In this document: piece after piece, positions 1 through 7,168 of the stretch | How positions within the stretch are numbered: position 1 is the stretch's first letter | How the letters are laid out: every line of letters starts with the position of its first letter | NCBI GenBank assembly: GCA_004555855.1 | Contig: SFJQ01000020.1 | Span: forward strand, 1-21,199 | DNA from: [Eubacterium] saphenum | Lineage (GTDB): Bacteria > Bacillota > Clostridia > Oscillospirales > Ruminococcaceae | Reading direction: 5' to 3' | DNA: 21,199 nt | The notes under the pieces: generated by a model | Database searches by the model: none | The model's input: only the letters and a program-made list of their open reading frames with translations | What the model was told of the DNA's origin: nothing | Made by a program: the position numbers and the translations under genes

Positions 1-13
1 ATGGGGAAAATTT

Positions 14-454
14 TTACTTTGACCAGTGGCTGAGCTTCGGGAGCTGCTCTTCAAAATAAGCGCGCGCCTGTTCGGGAGGAAACTGCTCGCTTGAAATATG
101 CCCGACGAGAAATTCCGTCAGCTCGGAGAGGCTGGTGTAGGCGAATTTTCCGTCCGTGTAGCACCACTTGCAGTACTCCTCGTTGAACTCGCCGCTTGGT
201 TCTTTGCTGGTGGAGCTGTCGTCGAGCGGCATTCCGCAGCACTGGCAAATCAGCTTCCTCGGCGACCCCAGAAGCGTGTTTATCGATACGTCAAATACCG
301 CCGACAACAGCTTCAGCGTTTCGGTATTCGGCACGGTTTCGCCGTTTTCCCAGCGCGAAACAGCCTGTCGCGTCACGAAAACCTTTTCGGCAAGTTCGTC
401 CTGCGAAAGACCTTTTTCTGTGCGAAGTTTGTGTATAATATCCTTTGTTTCCAT
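14..454 (-). CDS. XRE-family transcriptional regulator with C-terminal zinc ribbon
   Basis: A 146-residue protein. Residues about 5-60 form a Cro/C1-type helix-turn-helix (LRTEKGLSQDELAEKV then TRQAVSRWENGETVP), which binds operator DNA. Residues 70-98 hold cysteines C70, C72, C73, C95 and C98 in the pattern of the 'putative zinc ribbon' family often fused to this HTH; the last 45 residues are acidic and helical with no recognised function. The frame is open up to 505, but I chose the ATG at 452-454: GAGGTG lies 6 nt upstream of it, and a sigma-A promoter at 473-501 would start transcription downstream of the earlier start codons. Target genes are unknown; autoregulation is an inference from the dyad beside its promoter. 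The family call is firm, the role is not. Confidence 0.85.
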   Translation of the reverse strand: METKDIIHKLRTEKGLSQDELAEKVFVTRQAVSRWENGETVPNTETLKLLSAVFDVSINTLLGSPRKLICQCCGMPLDDSSTSKEPSGEFNEEYCKWCYTDGKFAYTSLSELTEFLVGHISSEQFPPEQARAYFEEQLPKLSHWSK

Positions 455-472
455 ATTTTTCACCTCGCCATA

Positions 473-501
473 ATTATACCACATTCCCGAAACCATTTCA
501 A
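473..501 (-). promoter_or_regulatory. Sigma-A promoter of the XRE gene
   Basis: Minus-strand TTGAAA (496-501), a 17-bp spacer, then TATAAT (473-478). The predicted transcription start near 466 leaves a leader of only about 12 nt, just enough for the GAGGTG ribosome binding site (461-466). This decides the start codon at 454. Confidence 0.75.
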
Positions 502-517
502 GCAACTCGCTGTTGCT
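501..517. repeat. Perfect 6-bp dyad next to the XRE -35 box
   Basis: AGCAAC-TCGCT-GTTGCT: two perfect 6-bp arms around 5 bp, touching the -35 hexamer of the XRE promoter. No T-run follows on either strand, so it is not a terminator. It could be an operator for the regulator itself; this is inference. Confidence 0.4.
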
Positions 518-538
518 GTAAATAATTGTAAAAACCGT

Positions 539-805
539 CTATTCGAGCATATCCACGCAGACAATTCCGTCAGCGGCGTGTTCCACCTCAAACCCGACTT
601 CCTCGAGAATTGCCGTGGCGATTTCCGCGTTCATTTCGTTATCCTCGGCGAGCAGGATACGCTTGCCCTTGAAGGAGTTTTCGTTTTGATTTTGCTTTTT
701 CTAATCGATAACCGGCACGCTTACGTCCTCGGGGGTTTTCTCAGCCGCAGCGTCAGGTCTGCCTTCCGGCGCAGGAGCCGTTGATAGTTTTTGCAAATGC
801 TTTAT
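539..805 (-). pseudogene. Remnant of a response-regulator receiver domain (hybrid kinase fragment)
   Basis: Read on the minus strand in one frame, this stretch gives an Ala/Pro-rich linker (APAPEGRPDAAAEKTPED), a TAG at 701-703, and then the first half of a CheY-like receiver domain: GKRILLAEDNEMNAEIA followed by TAILEEVGFEVEHAADG, ending at a TAG (539-541). The acidic pair before the first loop (AEDN) and the following helix are typical of receivers fused to hybrid histidine kinases. The phosphoacceptor aspartate strand, the T/S loop and the Lys loop are missing, so it cannot work as a receiver. The frame is the same as that of the RsbW-like gene just upstream, across its TGA (806-808). It is probably a decayed or recombined fragment. 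No other gene is visible between 502 and 805. Confidence 0.65.
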
Positions 806-1210
806 TCACAACTTTTTTATCATCGTCAAGATATTTTTGCCGTTTTCATTTGCGTAAAAAACCTCGTCCATCGCCTTTTTCATCATAAAAATCCCAAGCC
901 CGCCGATTTTTCTTTTTTCAACGGGAAGCGTGATGTCGGGGTCGGGTTTTGCAAGAGGATTAAACGGGATACCGCTGTCGGTCAGACGGAACAAAATCTC
1001 GTTTTTTTCGCGGTCGTGTTCAATAGCAAGCGTTGCCGTGCCGCCATTCGTGTAGGCATAGTTCGCCACATTCACAAACATTTCCTCAATTGCAACAGTC
1101 AGCGACAACGCTGTTTTCATCGGACAATCAGCCTTTTCAAGCTCGCTTTCCGTGAACGCCACAACCTCTGAGAGCGCGTCTAAATCGGCGCTGAACGTTT
1201 TTTCGCTCAA
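806..1210 (-). CDS. RsbW/SpoIIAB-like ATP-binding protein (HATPase_c_2 anti-sigma/serine kinase family)
   Basis: 134 residues, the usual length of a one-domain GHKL kinase of the anti-sigma type. The N box is EEMFVNVANYAY (residues 42-53), the G1 box DSGIPFNP (78-85) and the G2 box GGLGIFMMKKAMDE (103-116). Relatives bind a sigma factor or phosphorylate an STAS anti-anti-sigma protein, often downstream of a PP2C phosphatase. No STAS, PP2C or sigma-B-like gene lies next to it here, so its partner is unknown. The start is a TTG (1208-1210) with GGAGGC 6 nt upstream. It has its own likely promoter at 1265-1293 inside the end of the HD-GYP gene. The same frame runs on past its TGA into a linker and receiver remnant, which may mean the gene once encoded a longer protein. 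Confidence 0.85.
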   Translation of the reverse strand: MSEKTFSADLDALSEVVAFTESELEKADCPMKTALSLTVAIEEMFVNVANYAYTNGGTATLAIEHDREKNEILFRLTDSGIPFNPLAKPDPDITLPVEKRKIGGLGIFMMKKAMDEVFYANENGKNILTMIKKL

Positions 1211-1264
1211 TTTGCCGCCTCCATTCGTTGAAAAATCGTGCAGAAGAATTTCCGGATTTTCTCT

Positions 1265-1293
1265 ATTTTATCACTTTTTTCTGATAATTGCAA
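1265..1293 (-). promoter_or_regulatory. Sigma-A promoter for the RsbW-like gene
   Basis: Minus-strand TTGCAA (1288-1293), 17-bp spacer, TAAAAT (1265-1270). It overlaps the last codons of the HD-GYP gene and lies about 55 nt before the TTG start, so the RsbW-like gene can be expressed apart from the recO-mutS2 cluster. Confidence 0.6.
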
Positions 1294-2641
1294 TACTTTT
1301 CGGATAATCTTCAACAACGTGAACTGTCTGAGCCTCGATTTCAGCTTCGTGCGCGAACTCTGCGTGAACTTTTTCCACCTTGTCGCGGATTTCGACAAAA
1401 ACCTCGGCAATCAGCGGGTCAAAATCTGTTCCCGCGCCTTTTTCGATAATCTCAAAGCACTTGTCGAGCGGCATTGCATCACGATAGCATCTTTTCTCGG
1501 AAACCGCGTCAAACACGTCCGCAACCGACATAATCCTCGCGCAAAGCGGGATTTCATCGCGGCTCAGCCCGTCCGGATAACCCTTTCCGTTCCACTTTTC
1601 GTGGTGATATCTCGCTACCTCAAACGCCATTCTCCGATAATCCTCGTCACGCAGATTTCGGAAAATCTCGCGAATAATGTTTCCGCCGTTTGCTGCGTGC
1701 TGCTTCATAATCGTATATTCCTCATAATCGAGCTTTCCGGGCTTTTTCAGGATATCGTCCGGCACGGAGATTTTTCCGATATCGTGCAGCGGCGCCGCTT
1801 TAAGCAGGTTTGTTATGTAATCCTTTGTGAGAACGTCGCGATAGTAGTTTCTCGCCTGAAGCTCCTCGGCAATCAGCCCCACATAACGGCTCGTGCGCTT
1901 GATGTGACCGCCTGTGCTGCTGTCGCGGTTTTCAACAAGGTTTGCGAAGCTCATAACCGTTTCGTTGTGGAAGCGCGAAAGCTCCTTTATAGCGGGGTCC
2001 TCGAGGTTCATATAAACGCCGACAATCATAATCGTCACGGCAATGCTTGTGATAAGCAGCTCGGGGAAAATTGTCTGAATTGTCGTCACCACAATCAAAA
2101 TTAACAAATATGTGAAGACGCTGACGCGCTTGTTGCGCTCGATGTGCTTCCAGCGCTTGAAGAACACGAATACTGCAAGAACAATGTACACGGCAACCAT
2201 AATATAGCAGGTGTACACAGGAAAACCCATCGAATAGTTTGTGTGAACGCCGTGAATGTATTCGAGAGAATTTGAGCCGCCGATAACCACGGCAACGTTT
2301 AGCAAAAACGGCAGAAAAAGCGCAACACGGCGCAGTTTTTTCTTCGGAAACGCGCCCGTGATGAGAAGCATATACAAAAACAGAACGAAAATAACCAGAT
2401 CCAGACTTGCCAGAAAACAAATATGCAAAACTTTGTTCAGCTGCTCCGGAACGGTGTCAAGATTATTTACCGTGAAAGCTGTTGCGCCGTCGAGAAGCAC
2501 GCAGATAATTCCTATAATCAGAATCACGTTGAAAACCGTCGCATTCAGCTTCAGACGATATCTCCGACATTCTCTGATGTAAACCAATCCCACATAAAGC
2601 AGAATAATAATACAGCCAAGCTGCAGCTTAAAATAATCCAT
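1271..2641 (-). CDS. Membrane-anchored HD-GYP cyclic-di-GMP phosphodiesterase
   Basis: 456 residues. About seven hydrophobic segments lie between residues 8 and 210, forming a membrane input domain without recognisable ligand motifs. The C-terminal HD-GYP domain (about 220-420) carries the metal ligands H246, the HD pair H286-D287 in LHDIGKI, H315, H346-H347 and D375, plus the GYP signature KWNGKGYPDGL (349-359). Domains of this type hydrolyse cyclic-di-GMP to pGpG and GMP at the inner membrane face. All core residues are present, so an active enzyme is likely. AAGGAG (2647-2652) lies 5 nt before the ATG and 4 nt past the mutS2 stop, so it is probably the third gene of recO-mutS2-HD-GYP. No GGDEF cyclase is in the window. 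The input signal is unknown. Confidence 0.9.
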   Translation of the reverse strand: MDYFKLQLGCIIILLYVGLVYIRECRRYRLKLNATVFNVILIIGIICVLLDGATAFTVNNLDTVPEQLNKVLHICFLASLDLVIFVLFLYMLLITGAFPKKKLRRVALFLPFLLNVAVVIGGSNSLEYIHGVHTNYSMGFPVYTCYIMVAVYIVLAVFVFFKRWKHIERNKRVSVFTYLLILIVVTTIQTIFPELLITSIAVTIMIVGVYMNLEDPAIKELSRFHNETVMSFANLVENRDSSTGGHIKRTSRYVGLIAEELQARNYYRDVLTKDYITNLLKAAPLHDIGKISVPDDILKKPGKLDYEEYTIMKQHAANGGNIIREIFRNLRDEDYRRMAFEVARYHHEKWNGKGYPDGLSRDEIPLCARIMSVADVFDAVSEKRCYRDAMPLDKCFEIIEKGAGTDFDPLIAEVFVEIRDKVEKVHAEFAHEAEIEAQTVHVVEDYPKSIAIIRKK

Positions 2642-2656
2642 TTTATCTCCTTCACG

Positions 2657-5029
2657 TCATTTCAGCTCAACCACGGTAACTCCCGCTTCGCCCTCGCCGT
2701 ATTCGCCCGCGCGAAAGCTCTTTACAGCGGGATTGCGTTTGAGCGCCTGCTGAACGGCTGCCCGAAGCGCGCCCGTACCTTTTCCGTGGATAATCACAAT
2801 CTGCGAAAGTCCCGCCATAATCGCGCCGTCGATGAACCGCTCAACCTCGAGAACGCCCTCGTCGCCCATTTTCCCGCGAATGTCAAGCTCCATACCGCCG
2901 CGCCGCGTCATATTTGACGAAACGCGCTTCTTAACGCTGCCCGCGGGCTTTTTCTCGGGCTTTTTCTCGACAAGGCGCAGATTTTTCGCGGTTGTCTTGA
3001 CCTTCATCGAACCCGTCTGTACATAGCAAACGCCGTTCATATTCGGCACGGTGAGCAAAACGCCCTCGCGCGAAGTATCGGCAAGCCGAACGGTATCGCC
3101 CTGCTTGAACGGCCGCGGCGGGATATAGTCCTCAACCTTTCGCTCAACCACGGGATTTGCCTCGTCAAACATACGATTGAGCGCGGAATTTGTGCGGGAT
3201 TTCGCGTCCGAGATGCCCTTCCTGAGCGCTTCCTTGTCCTTTTCCTTTTTCAGCTCCTCAAGTTGATTGAGCAAGATATCCGACTGCGCGCGCGTCTGCT
3301 CGATAATCGAAACGGCTCTGCGGCGCGCATTTTCAAGCTCCTTTTCCTTTTCCTGTTCAAGCGCGGAGAGCTTCTGCTTCAGCTCGCTCTCGGTCATTTT
3401 CGCGTTTCTCTCGGAAATCGCGGCGCTCTCTTTCAGATGTTCAAGCTCCTTACGCGCGCTTTCGAGTTGGTCGATAACCTGCTCAAAGCGGCGGTTTTCC
3501 GAGCTTACAAGCTCCTCGGCGCGCGAAATAATCCTGCTCGGCATACCGAGCTTCTGCGATATCGCAAACGCGTTCGACTTGCCGGGAACGCCGACAATCA
3601 GCCGATAAGTCGGTTTGAGTGTTTCCACGTCAAACTCGCAGCTTGCGTTTTCCACGCCGTCCGTTTCAAGCGCGAACAGCTTAACCTCCTGATAATGCGT
3701 TGTCGCAAGCACCTTTGCGCCGACATTTTTCAGCGATGTGAGTATCGAAACGGCAAGCGCCGCGCCCTCAACGGGGTCGGTTCCGCTGCCAAGCTCATCA
3801 ATGAGCGCTAGCGAACGTTCGCCCGCGTTGTTGATGATGCCGATAACGTTCGTGATATGCGATGAAAACGTGGAAAGGCTCTGCTCGATGCTCTGCTCGT
3901 CGCCGATATCCACGAAAATCCTGTCGAAAAAGCCGACCTCGCTCCCGTCGCCCGCCGGTATCATCAGCCCGCACATCGTCATAAGCGTGAGAAGTCCGAC
4001 AGTCTTTATCGCAACGGTTTTGCCGCCCGTGTTCGGCCCCGTGATGATAAGGCAGCTGTAATTCTCGCCGATTTCCACCGATATCGGCACAGCGGTATCG
4101 CGGTCAAGAAGCGGGTGTTTTGCGTTTTTGAGGACAACCTTCGGCTCTTCGGAAAGCCGCGGGGTAATTGCCTTCATTTTCGCGCCGAGATTTGCCTTCG
4201 CGAAGTACAGCTCGAGTATCTGCGACAGACGGAAATTCTCGGAAATTGCCGCCGCGTTTTCGCCGACAGCCGTCGAGAGTTCGCGGGTTATCCGCTCAAT
4301 TTCAGCCTGCTCGCGCGCTTTGAGGATACGGATTTCGTTGTTCGCCTCGACAACGCTCATCGGCTCGATGAAAAACGTCTGCCCTGTCGCGGAGGTGTCG
4401 TGGACAAGTCCGGGAACATCGCTTTTATGCTCGCTCTTGACGGGAACGACATAGCGCCCGTCGCGCATTGTGACAACCGCGTCCTGCAAAAATCCGCGCG
4501 TGGTCTTGTTTTTGAGCATTCCGTCAAGCTGTTCGCGGATTTGCAGACCTTGGCGGGTAATTCGTTTGCGGATTGAAGCAAGCTCGGCGCTTGCCGCGTC
4601 CGACATCTCCTCCTCGGAAACTATGCTCTCGGAGATGCGCTGTTCAAGCGGTTTTATCGGCGTAAGTCCGCGAAAATACTCGGCAAGCGAGTTCTCCATA
4701 TTCTCGCACTGCGAGTACCAATCGCACAAAACCGCAGTTTCACGCAGCACCTTCGCCGCGTCCAGCAGCTCCCGAAACGAGAGCGAGGAGCCGGTTTCAG
4801 CGCGCTTGAGCGAAGCCGAGATTTCCGGGATTTTCCGGAAATGCGGAGTGCCGAATTTTGCCGAGAGCGTAAACGCGTCATCGGTTTTTTGGAGTTCCTG
4901 CTTTATCGTGTCAAAATCCCGCGCAGGCGCTATTTTAAGCGCTTTTTCGCGGCAAAAGTCGCTCACGGTTTCATTTGCGAGCAGCTCTAAAATTTTATCA
5001 AGCTCCAGCTTTTTGTAATATTTATTCAT
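2657..5029 (-). CDS. mutS2: MutS2 (RqcU-type) ATPase with C-terminal Smr domain
   Basis: 790 residues, full length for the family. It lacks the MutS mismatch-recognition domain and starts directly with the core/lever region (1-300). Walker A is GPNTGGKT (331-338), the ABC signature region lies at about 382-391 (EQSLSTFSSH), and Walker B is LALIDELGSGTDP (407-419). A charged coiled-coil region follows (about 500-640). The C-terminal Smr endonuclease domain (707-790) has LDIRG (715-719) and HGKGTG (748-753). MutS2 suppresses homologous recombination in some bacteria, and in Bacillus it acts on collided ribosomes; which role applies here cannot be read from sequence. GAGG lies 5 nt before the ATG. 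The gene starts 32 nt after recO ends and probably shares its transcript. Confidence 0.96.
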   Translation of the reverse strand: MNKYYKKLELDKILELLANETVSDFCREKALKIAPARDFDTIKQELQKTDDAFTLSAKFGTPHFRKIPEISASLKRAETGSSLSFRELLDAAKVLRETAVLCDWYSQCENMENSLAEYFRGLTPIKPLEQRISESIVSEEEMSDAASAELASIRKRITRQGLQIREQLDGMLKNKTTRGFLQDAVVTMRDGRYVVPVKSEHKSDVPGLVHDTSATGQTFFIEPMSVVEANNEIRILKAREQAEIERITRELSTAVGENAAAISENFRLSQILELYFAKANLGAKMKAITPRLSEEPKVVLKNAKHPLLDRDTAVPISVEIGENYSCLIITGPNTGGKTVAIKTVGLLTLMTMCGLMIPAGDGSEVGFFDRIFVDIGDEQSIEQSLSTFSSHITNVIGIINNAGERSLALIDELGSGTDPVEGAALAVSILTSLKNVGAKVLATTHYQEVKLFALETDGVENASCEFDVETLKPTYRLIVGVPGKSNAFAISQKLGMPSRIISRAEELVSSENRRFEQVIDQLESARKELEHLKESAAISERNAKMTESELKQKLSALEQEKEKELENARRRAVSIIEQTRAQSDILLNQLEELKKEKDKEALRKGISDAKSRTNSALNRMFDEANPVVERKVEDYIPPRPFKQGDTVRLADTSREGVLLTVPNMNGVCYVQTGSMKVKTTAKNLRLVEKKPEKKPAGSVKKRVSSNMTRRGGMELDIRGKMGDEGVLEVERFIDGAIMAGLSQIVIIHGKGTGALRAAVQQALKRNPAVKSFRAGEYGEGEAGVTVVELK

Positions 5030-5061
5030 AAAAACCTCATTTGTTGCAAATGTTTATAAAA

Positions 5062-5805
5062 CTATTGTATCATCAATTTTTTGTAATATGTGAGCGTTGA
5101 GAAACTTCGCTCAACGCGGCTCAGGAAGTAGCTTTCGCAGATATCGCCGAGCTGTTTTTCGGCAGCTTTTGATATGCTGAACCTGAACGCGCGGTCAAGC
5201 GGCGAGAAGATGATGTTCCTCATCGCGAAAAGCGTTTCGGGGAGCAGCTTCACGGCGTTTTCAACGTACAGGCAGTCCGCGCAAATCAGCTTCGCCTTAT
5301 CGGGGAGAAAGAACATTCCGTTCTCGCAGTCGTATTCGCCGCAGTTGTCGCAGCCGACTAAATTCGGTGCAAAACCAAGCTCCGCGCTGTACCGCAGCTC
5401 AAACGCGGCTTTAACCGAAGCGAGCGGCCGCCCGTGCATAATCTCGAACAGCGCAATCGCGAAAAACCGCACAATGCTGTCCTGCGGCTGTTCTGACGGC
5501 GTGCAGTACCGAACGCTCTGCGCGAAATACGAAGCCAGCGCGAGTTTTTCGATGTCCTGTCCAAGCTCGTGGAAGGTATATTTTGGCTTCGCGGAGTTCA
5601 CCGTATAGCGCAGCTTTGTCTTGCTGAGCGAAAAAGTCGAGTAGGAGAAAAGCGCCGCCGCCGATAAAATAGAACTGTTGATTTTGTTTGCGCCGTGCGC
5701 GGAAGCCTCGATTATGCCCTGTTCGTCGGTCAGAATGTCGATAAAAACGCTGTTTTCGCCGACCTCGCGCCGCGCAATCACAATCCCGTCATACGTTACA
5801 AGCAT
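5062..5805 (-). CDS. recO: DNA repair protein RecO
   Basis: 247 residues, normal length. The N-terminal OB fold spans about residues 1-75 (YDGIVIARREVGENSVFIDIL near the start) and is followed by the helical domain. A four-cysteine zinc site is formed by C152, C155, C175 and C178 (CDNC ... CADC), as in Bacillus and Deinococcus RecO. RecO loads RecA onto SSB-coated single-stranded DNA with RecR. The ribosome binding site GAGGAG (5811-5816) is 5 nt from the ATG and abuts the U-tract of the mgsA terminator. No convincing promoter was found between that terminator and recO, so it may depend on read-through or on a promoter inside mgsA. Confidence 0.95.
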   Translation of the reverse strand: MLVTYDGIVIARREVGENSVFIDILTDEQGIIEASAHGANKINSSILSAAALFSYSTFSLSKTKLRYTVNSAKPKYTFHELGQDIEKLALASYFAQSVRYCTPSEQPQDSIVRFFAIALFEIMHGRPLASVKAAFELRYSAELGFAPNLVGCDNCGEYDCENGMFFLPDKAKLICADCLYVENAVKLLPETLFAMRNIIFSPLDRAFRFSISKAAEKQLGDICESYFLSRVERSFSTLTYYKKLMIQ

Positions 5806-5816
5806 TTTTTCTCCTC

Positions 5817-5843
5817 AAAATAAAACGCGCCCCGAAGAGCGCG
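5817..5843 (-). terminator. Rho-independent terminator with UUCG tetraloop after mgsA
   Basis: On the minus strand a 7-bp GC-rich stem, CGCGCTC / GGGCGCG (one G-U pair), closes a UUCG loop and is followed by TTTTATTTT. It lies 6 nt past the mgsA stop and immediately before the recO ribosome binding site. Confidence 0.85.
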
Positions 5844-5849
5844 CCGAAA

Positions 5850-6245
5850 TTATCTCATGTATTCGCGCCAATCGAGGTCGCCGCGTTCCAATGCGTGAAT
5901 AAGCGCCTCGGCTGTCGCTATATTCGTAGCAACAGGAATATTATGAACATCGCAAACCCGCAGAATATTGATGTCATTCGGCTCGTGCGATTTCATCGTC
6001 AGCGGGTCGCGGAAAAAGATAAGCAGGTCAATCTCGTTGCAGCTGATTTCCGAAACAAGCTGTTCGCCGCCGCCCTGAGAGCCGCTCAGGAAGCGCTTTA
6101 TCTGAAGACCGGTTGCCTCGGCGACAATTTTACCGGTTGTGCCTGTCGCGCAGATATTGTATTTGCTCAGTATTCCGCAGTATGCAATGCAGAACTGAAC
6201 CATAAGCTCCTTTTTTGCGTCGTGAGCTATAAGAGCAATGTTCAA
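5850..6245 (-). CDS. mgsA: Methylglyoxal synthase family protein (atypical active site)
   Basis: 131 residues, similar in length to Bacillus MgsA. The family enzyme converts dihydroxyacetone phosphate to methylglyoxal and phosphate in the cytosol, a glycolytic overflow bypass. Recognisable parts are AHD at residues 7-9, the phosphate loop ATGTTGK (33-39), SG at 54-55, IFFRDP (76-81), H87, and NIPVATNIATAE (102-113). By ungapped comparison with the recalled E. coli protein, the catalytic aspartates D71 and D101 fall on G60 and N90, with E61 and D91 one position later. Activity is therefore uncertain. The start is a TTG (6243-6245) with GAGGTG 6 nt upstream, and the minD-like stop overlaps the ribosome binding region, so the two genes are coupled. 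A terminator follows. Confidence 0.88.
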   Translation of the reverse strand: MNIALIAHDAKKELMVQFCIAYCGILSKYNICATGTTGKIVAEATGLQIKRFLSGSQGGGEQLVSEISCNEIDLLIFFRDPLTMKSHEPNDINILRVCDVHNIPVATNIATAEALIHALERGDLDWREYMR

Positions 6246-6257
6246 CTAAAACACCTC

Positions 6258-6995
6258 TCAGTCAATCTTAATTGTCAGCGGAACATCTTCACCTGTAATA
6301 CGCCTTGCAATCGCGGAATAAGCCTTGTAGCCGCCGCAGGTCGGGGGCAGAGCCTCGCCCTTCGCTCCGCAGATTTTGATATTCTGGTCCTCGGGAACAA
6401 CGCCGATAAGCGGTATTCCCACGCTGTCCATAACCTCGTCGAGGTCATAGAGGATTTCCTCTTCCTTGAAATTCGGGCTGACCTTATTGATGACAAGGCG
6501 CTGATTTATGCAGTTCTTGACATACAAGAAGTCCGAAAGGATTGCTCCGTCGCGCACGCAGACGGTATCGGGAGTCGTTACCATCAGAATAAGCTCAGCC
6601 GCCTTGATGACGCTGAACACCGAGCTTCCAACGCCCGCCGTATCGATTATGATGTAGTCGAAATGCTCGCGCATCTCCTCGCACACGCCCATAATCTTCT
6701 CAGGATTGATATCGATGAACGGGTTTCTTGTCGCGCAGACAAGATAGAGGTTTTCCACGCGCTCAACCTTTGTCGTTGCCGTGAGAATATCAATTCTTCC
6801 CTCGAGATATTCGCCGATATCGTGCTTAACCTTATCTTTTATACCCAGCATTATATCGAGGCAGCGCAGACCGAAGTCCAGCTCGACGAGCAGCGTTTTG
6901 TGTCCGAGAGTTGCAAGTCCCGTTGCAACATTTGCCGATGTGGTGGACTTTCCTGTTCCGCCCTTTCCTGCCGTTACAGCTATGATTTGTGACAT
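6258..6995 (-). CDS. minD: MinD-like ParA/MinD-family ATPase
   Basis: 245 residues. The deviant Walker A is GKGGTGKST (10-18) with signature lysine K11 and K16. VELDFGLRCLD (37-47) matches the MinD switch I region, with Glu in place of the usual first Asp. YIIIDTAGVGSS is the Walker B/switch II segment. MinD proteins dimerise with ATP on the membrane and carry MinC to block polar Z-rings. No minC or minE is adjacent, and the C terminus (ITGEDVPLTIKID) lacks the amphipathic membrane-targeting helix, so a different role is possible. The frame extends to 7031, but only the ATG at 6993-6995 has a ribosome binding site (GAGGGG just upstream). Position between mrdA and mgsA matches the min slot of clostridial mre loci. 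Confidence 0.8.
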   Translation of the reverse strand: MSQIIAVTAGKGGTGKSTTSANVATGLATLGHKTLLVELDFGLRCLDIMLGIKDKVKHDIGEYLEGRIDILTATTKVERVENLYLVCATRNPFIDINPEKIMGVCEEMREHFDYIIIDTAGVGSSVFSVIKAAELILMVTTPDTVCVRDGAILSDFLYVKNCINQRLVINKVSPNFKEEEILYDLDEVMDSVGIPLIGVVPEDQNIKICGAKGEALPPTCGGYKAYSAIARRITGEDVPLTIKID

Positions 6996-7055
6996 AATTT
7001 CCCCTCTCCGCCGGTAAAAATCTATCTTCATCTGATTTTGCCGACATTAAACCAA

Positions 7056-7061
7056 ATTATA
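7056..7061 (-). promoter_or_regulatory. Possible -10 box of a minD-like/mgsA promoter
   Basis: A minus-strand TATAAT about 60 nt before the start of the minD-like gene, in an AT-rich 173-bp gap after mrdA. No good -35 lies at 16-18 bp (TTTGTG at 7079-7084 is poor). The gap size suggests separate initiation, but the evidence is weak. Confidence 0.4.
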
Positions 7062-7168
7062 CCCTATTCTTATTTTAGCACAAAATTCCGAATATGAAAA
7101 GGGTTTTTTTCTCATTTATCAGAAATTCGTGAAAACTGTTATTTTTTCTCGAATTTTTTGTGCATTTT

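Noticed and set aside
455..505. N-terminal extension of the XRE protein
   Set aside because: The extension lies across the promoter boxes and lacks a ribosome binding site; the ATG at 454 is better.
98..784. Long plus-strand open frame
   Set aside because: It is antisense to the XRE gene and the receiver remnant, with arginine/leucine-rich, family-less sequence; a shadow.
1207..1410. Minus-strand 67-codon frame overlapping the end of HD-GYP
   Set aside because: Its last codons only contain the ribosome binding site of the RsbW-like gene; the protein resembles nothing.
5895..6992. 365-codon plus-strand open frame
   Set aside because: It is antisense across mgsA and the minD-like gene, with no ribosome binding site or family features.
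6996..7031. Upstream start for the minD-like gene
   Set aside because: No ribosome binding site precedes it, and the MinD fold begins at the second Met (MSQIIAVTAGKGG).
7123..7156. Inverted repeat AAATTCG-N20-CGAATTT after mrdA as a terminator
   Set aside because: The stem is short and AT-rich with a 20-nt loop; too weak to call.
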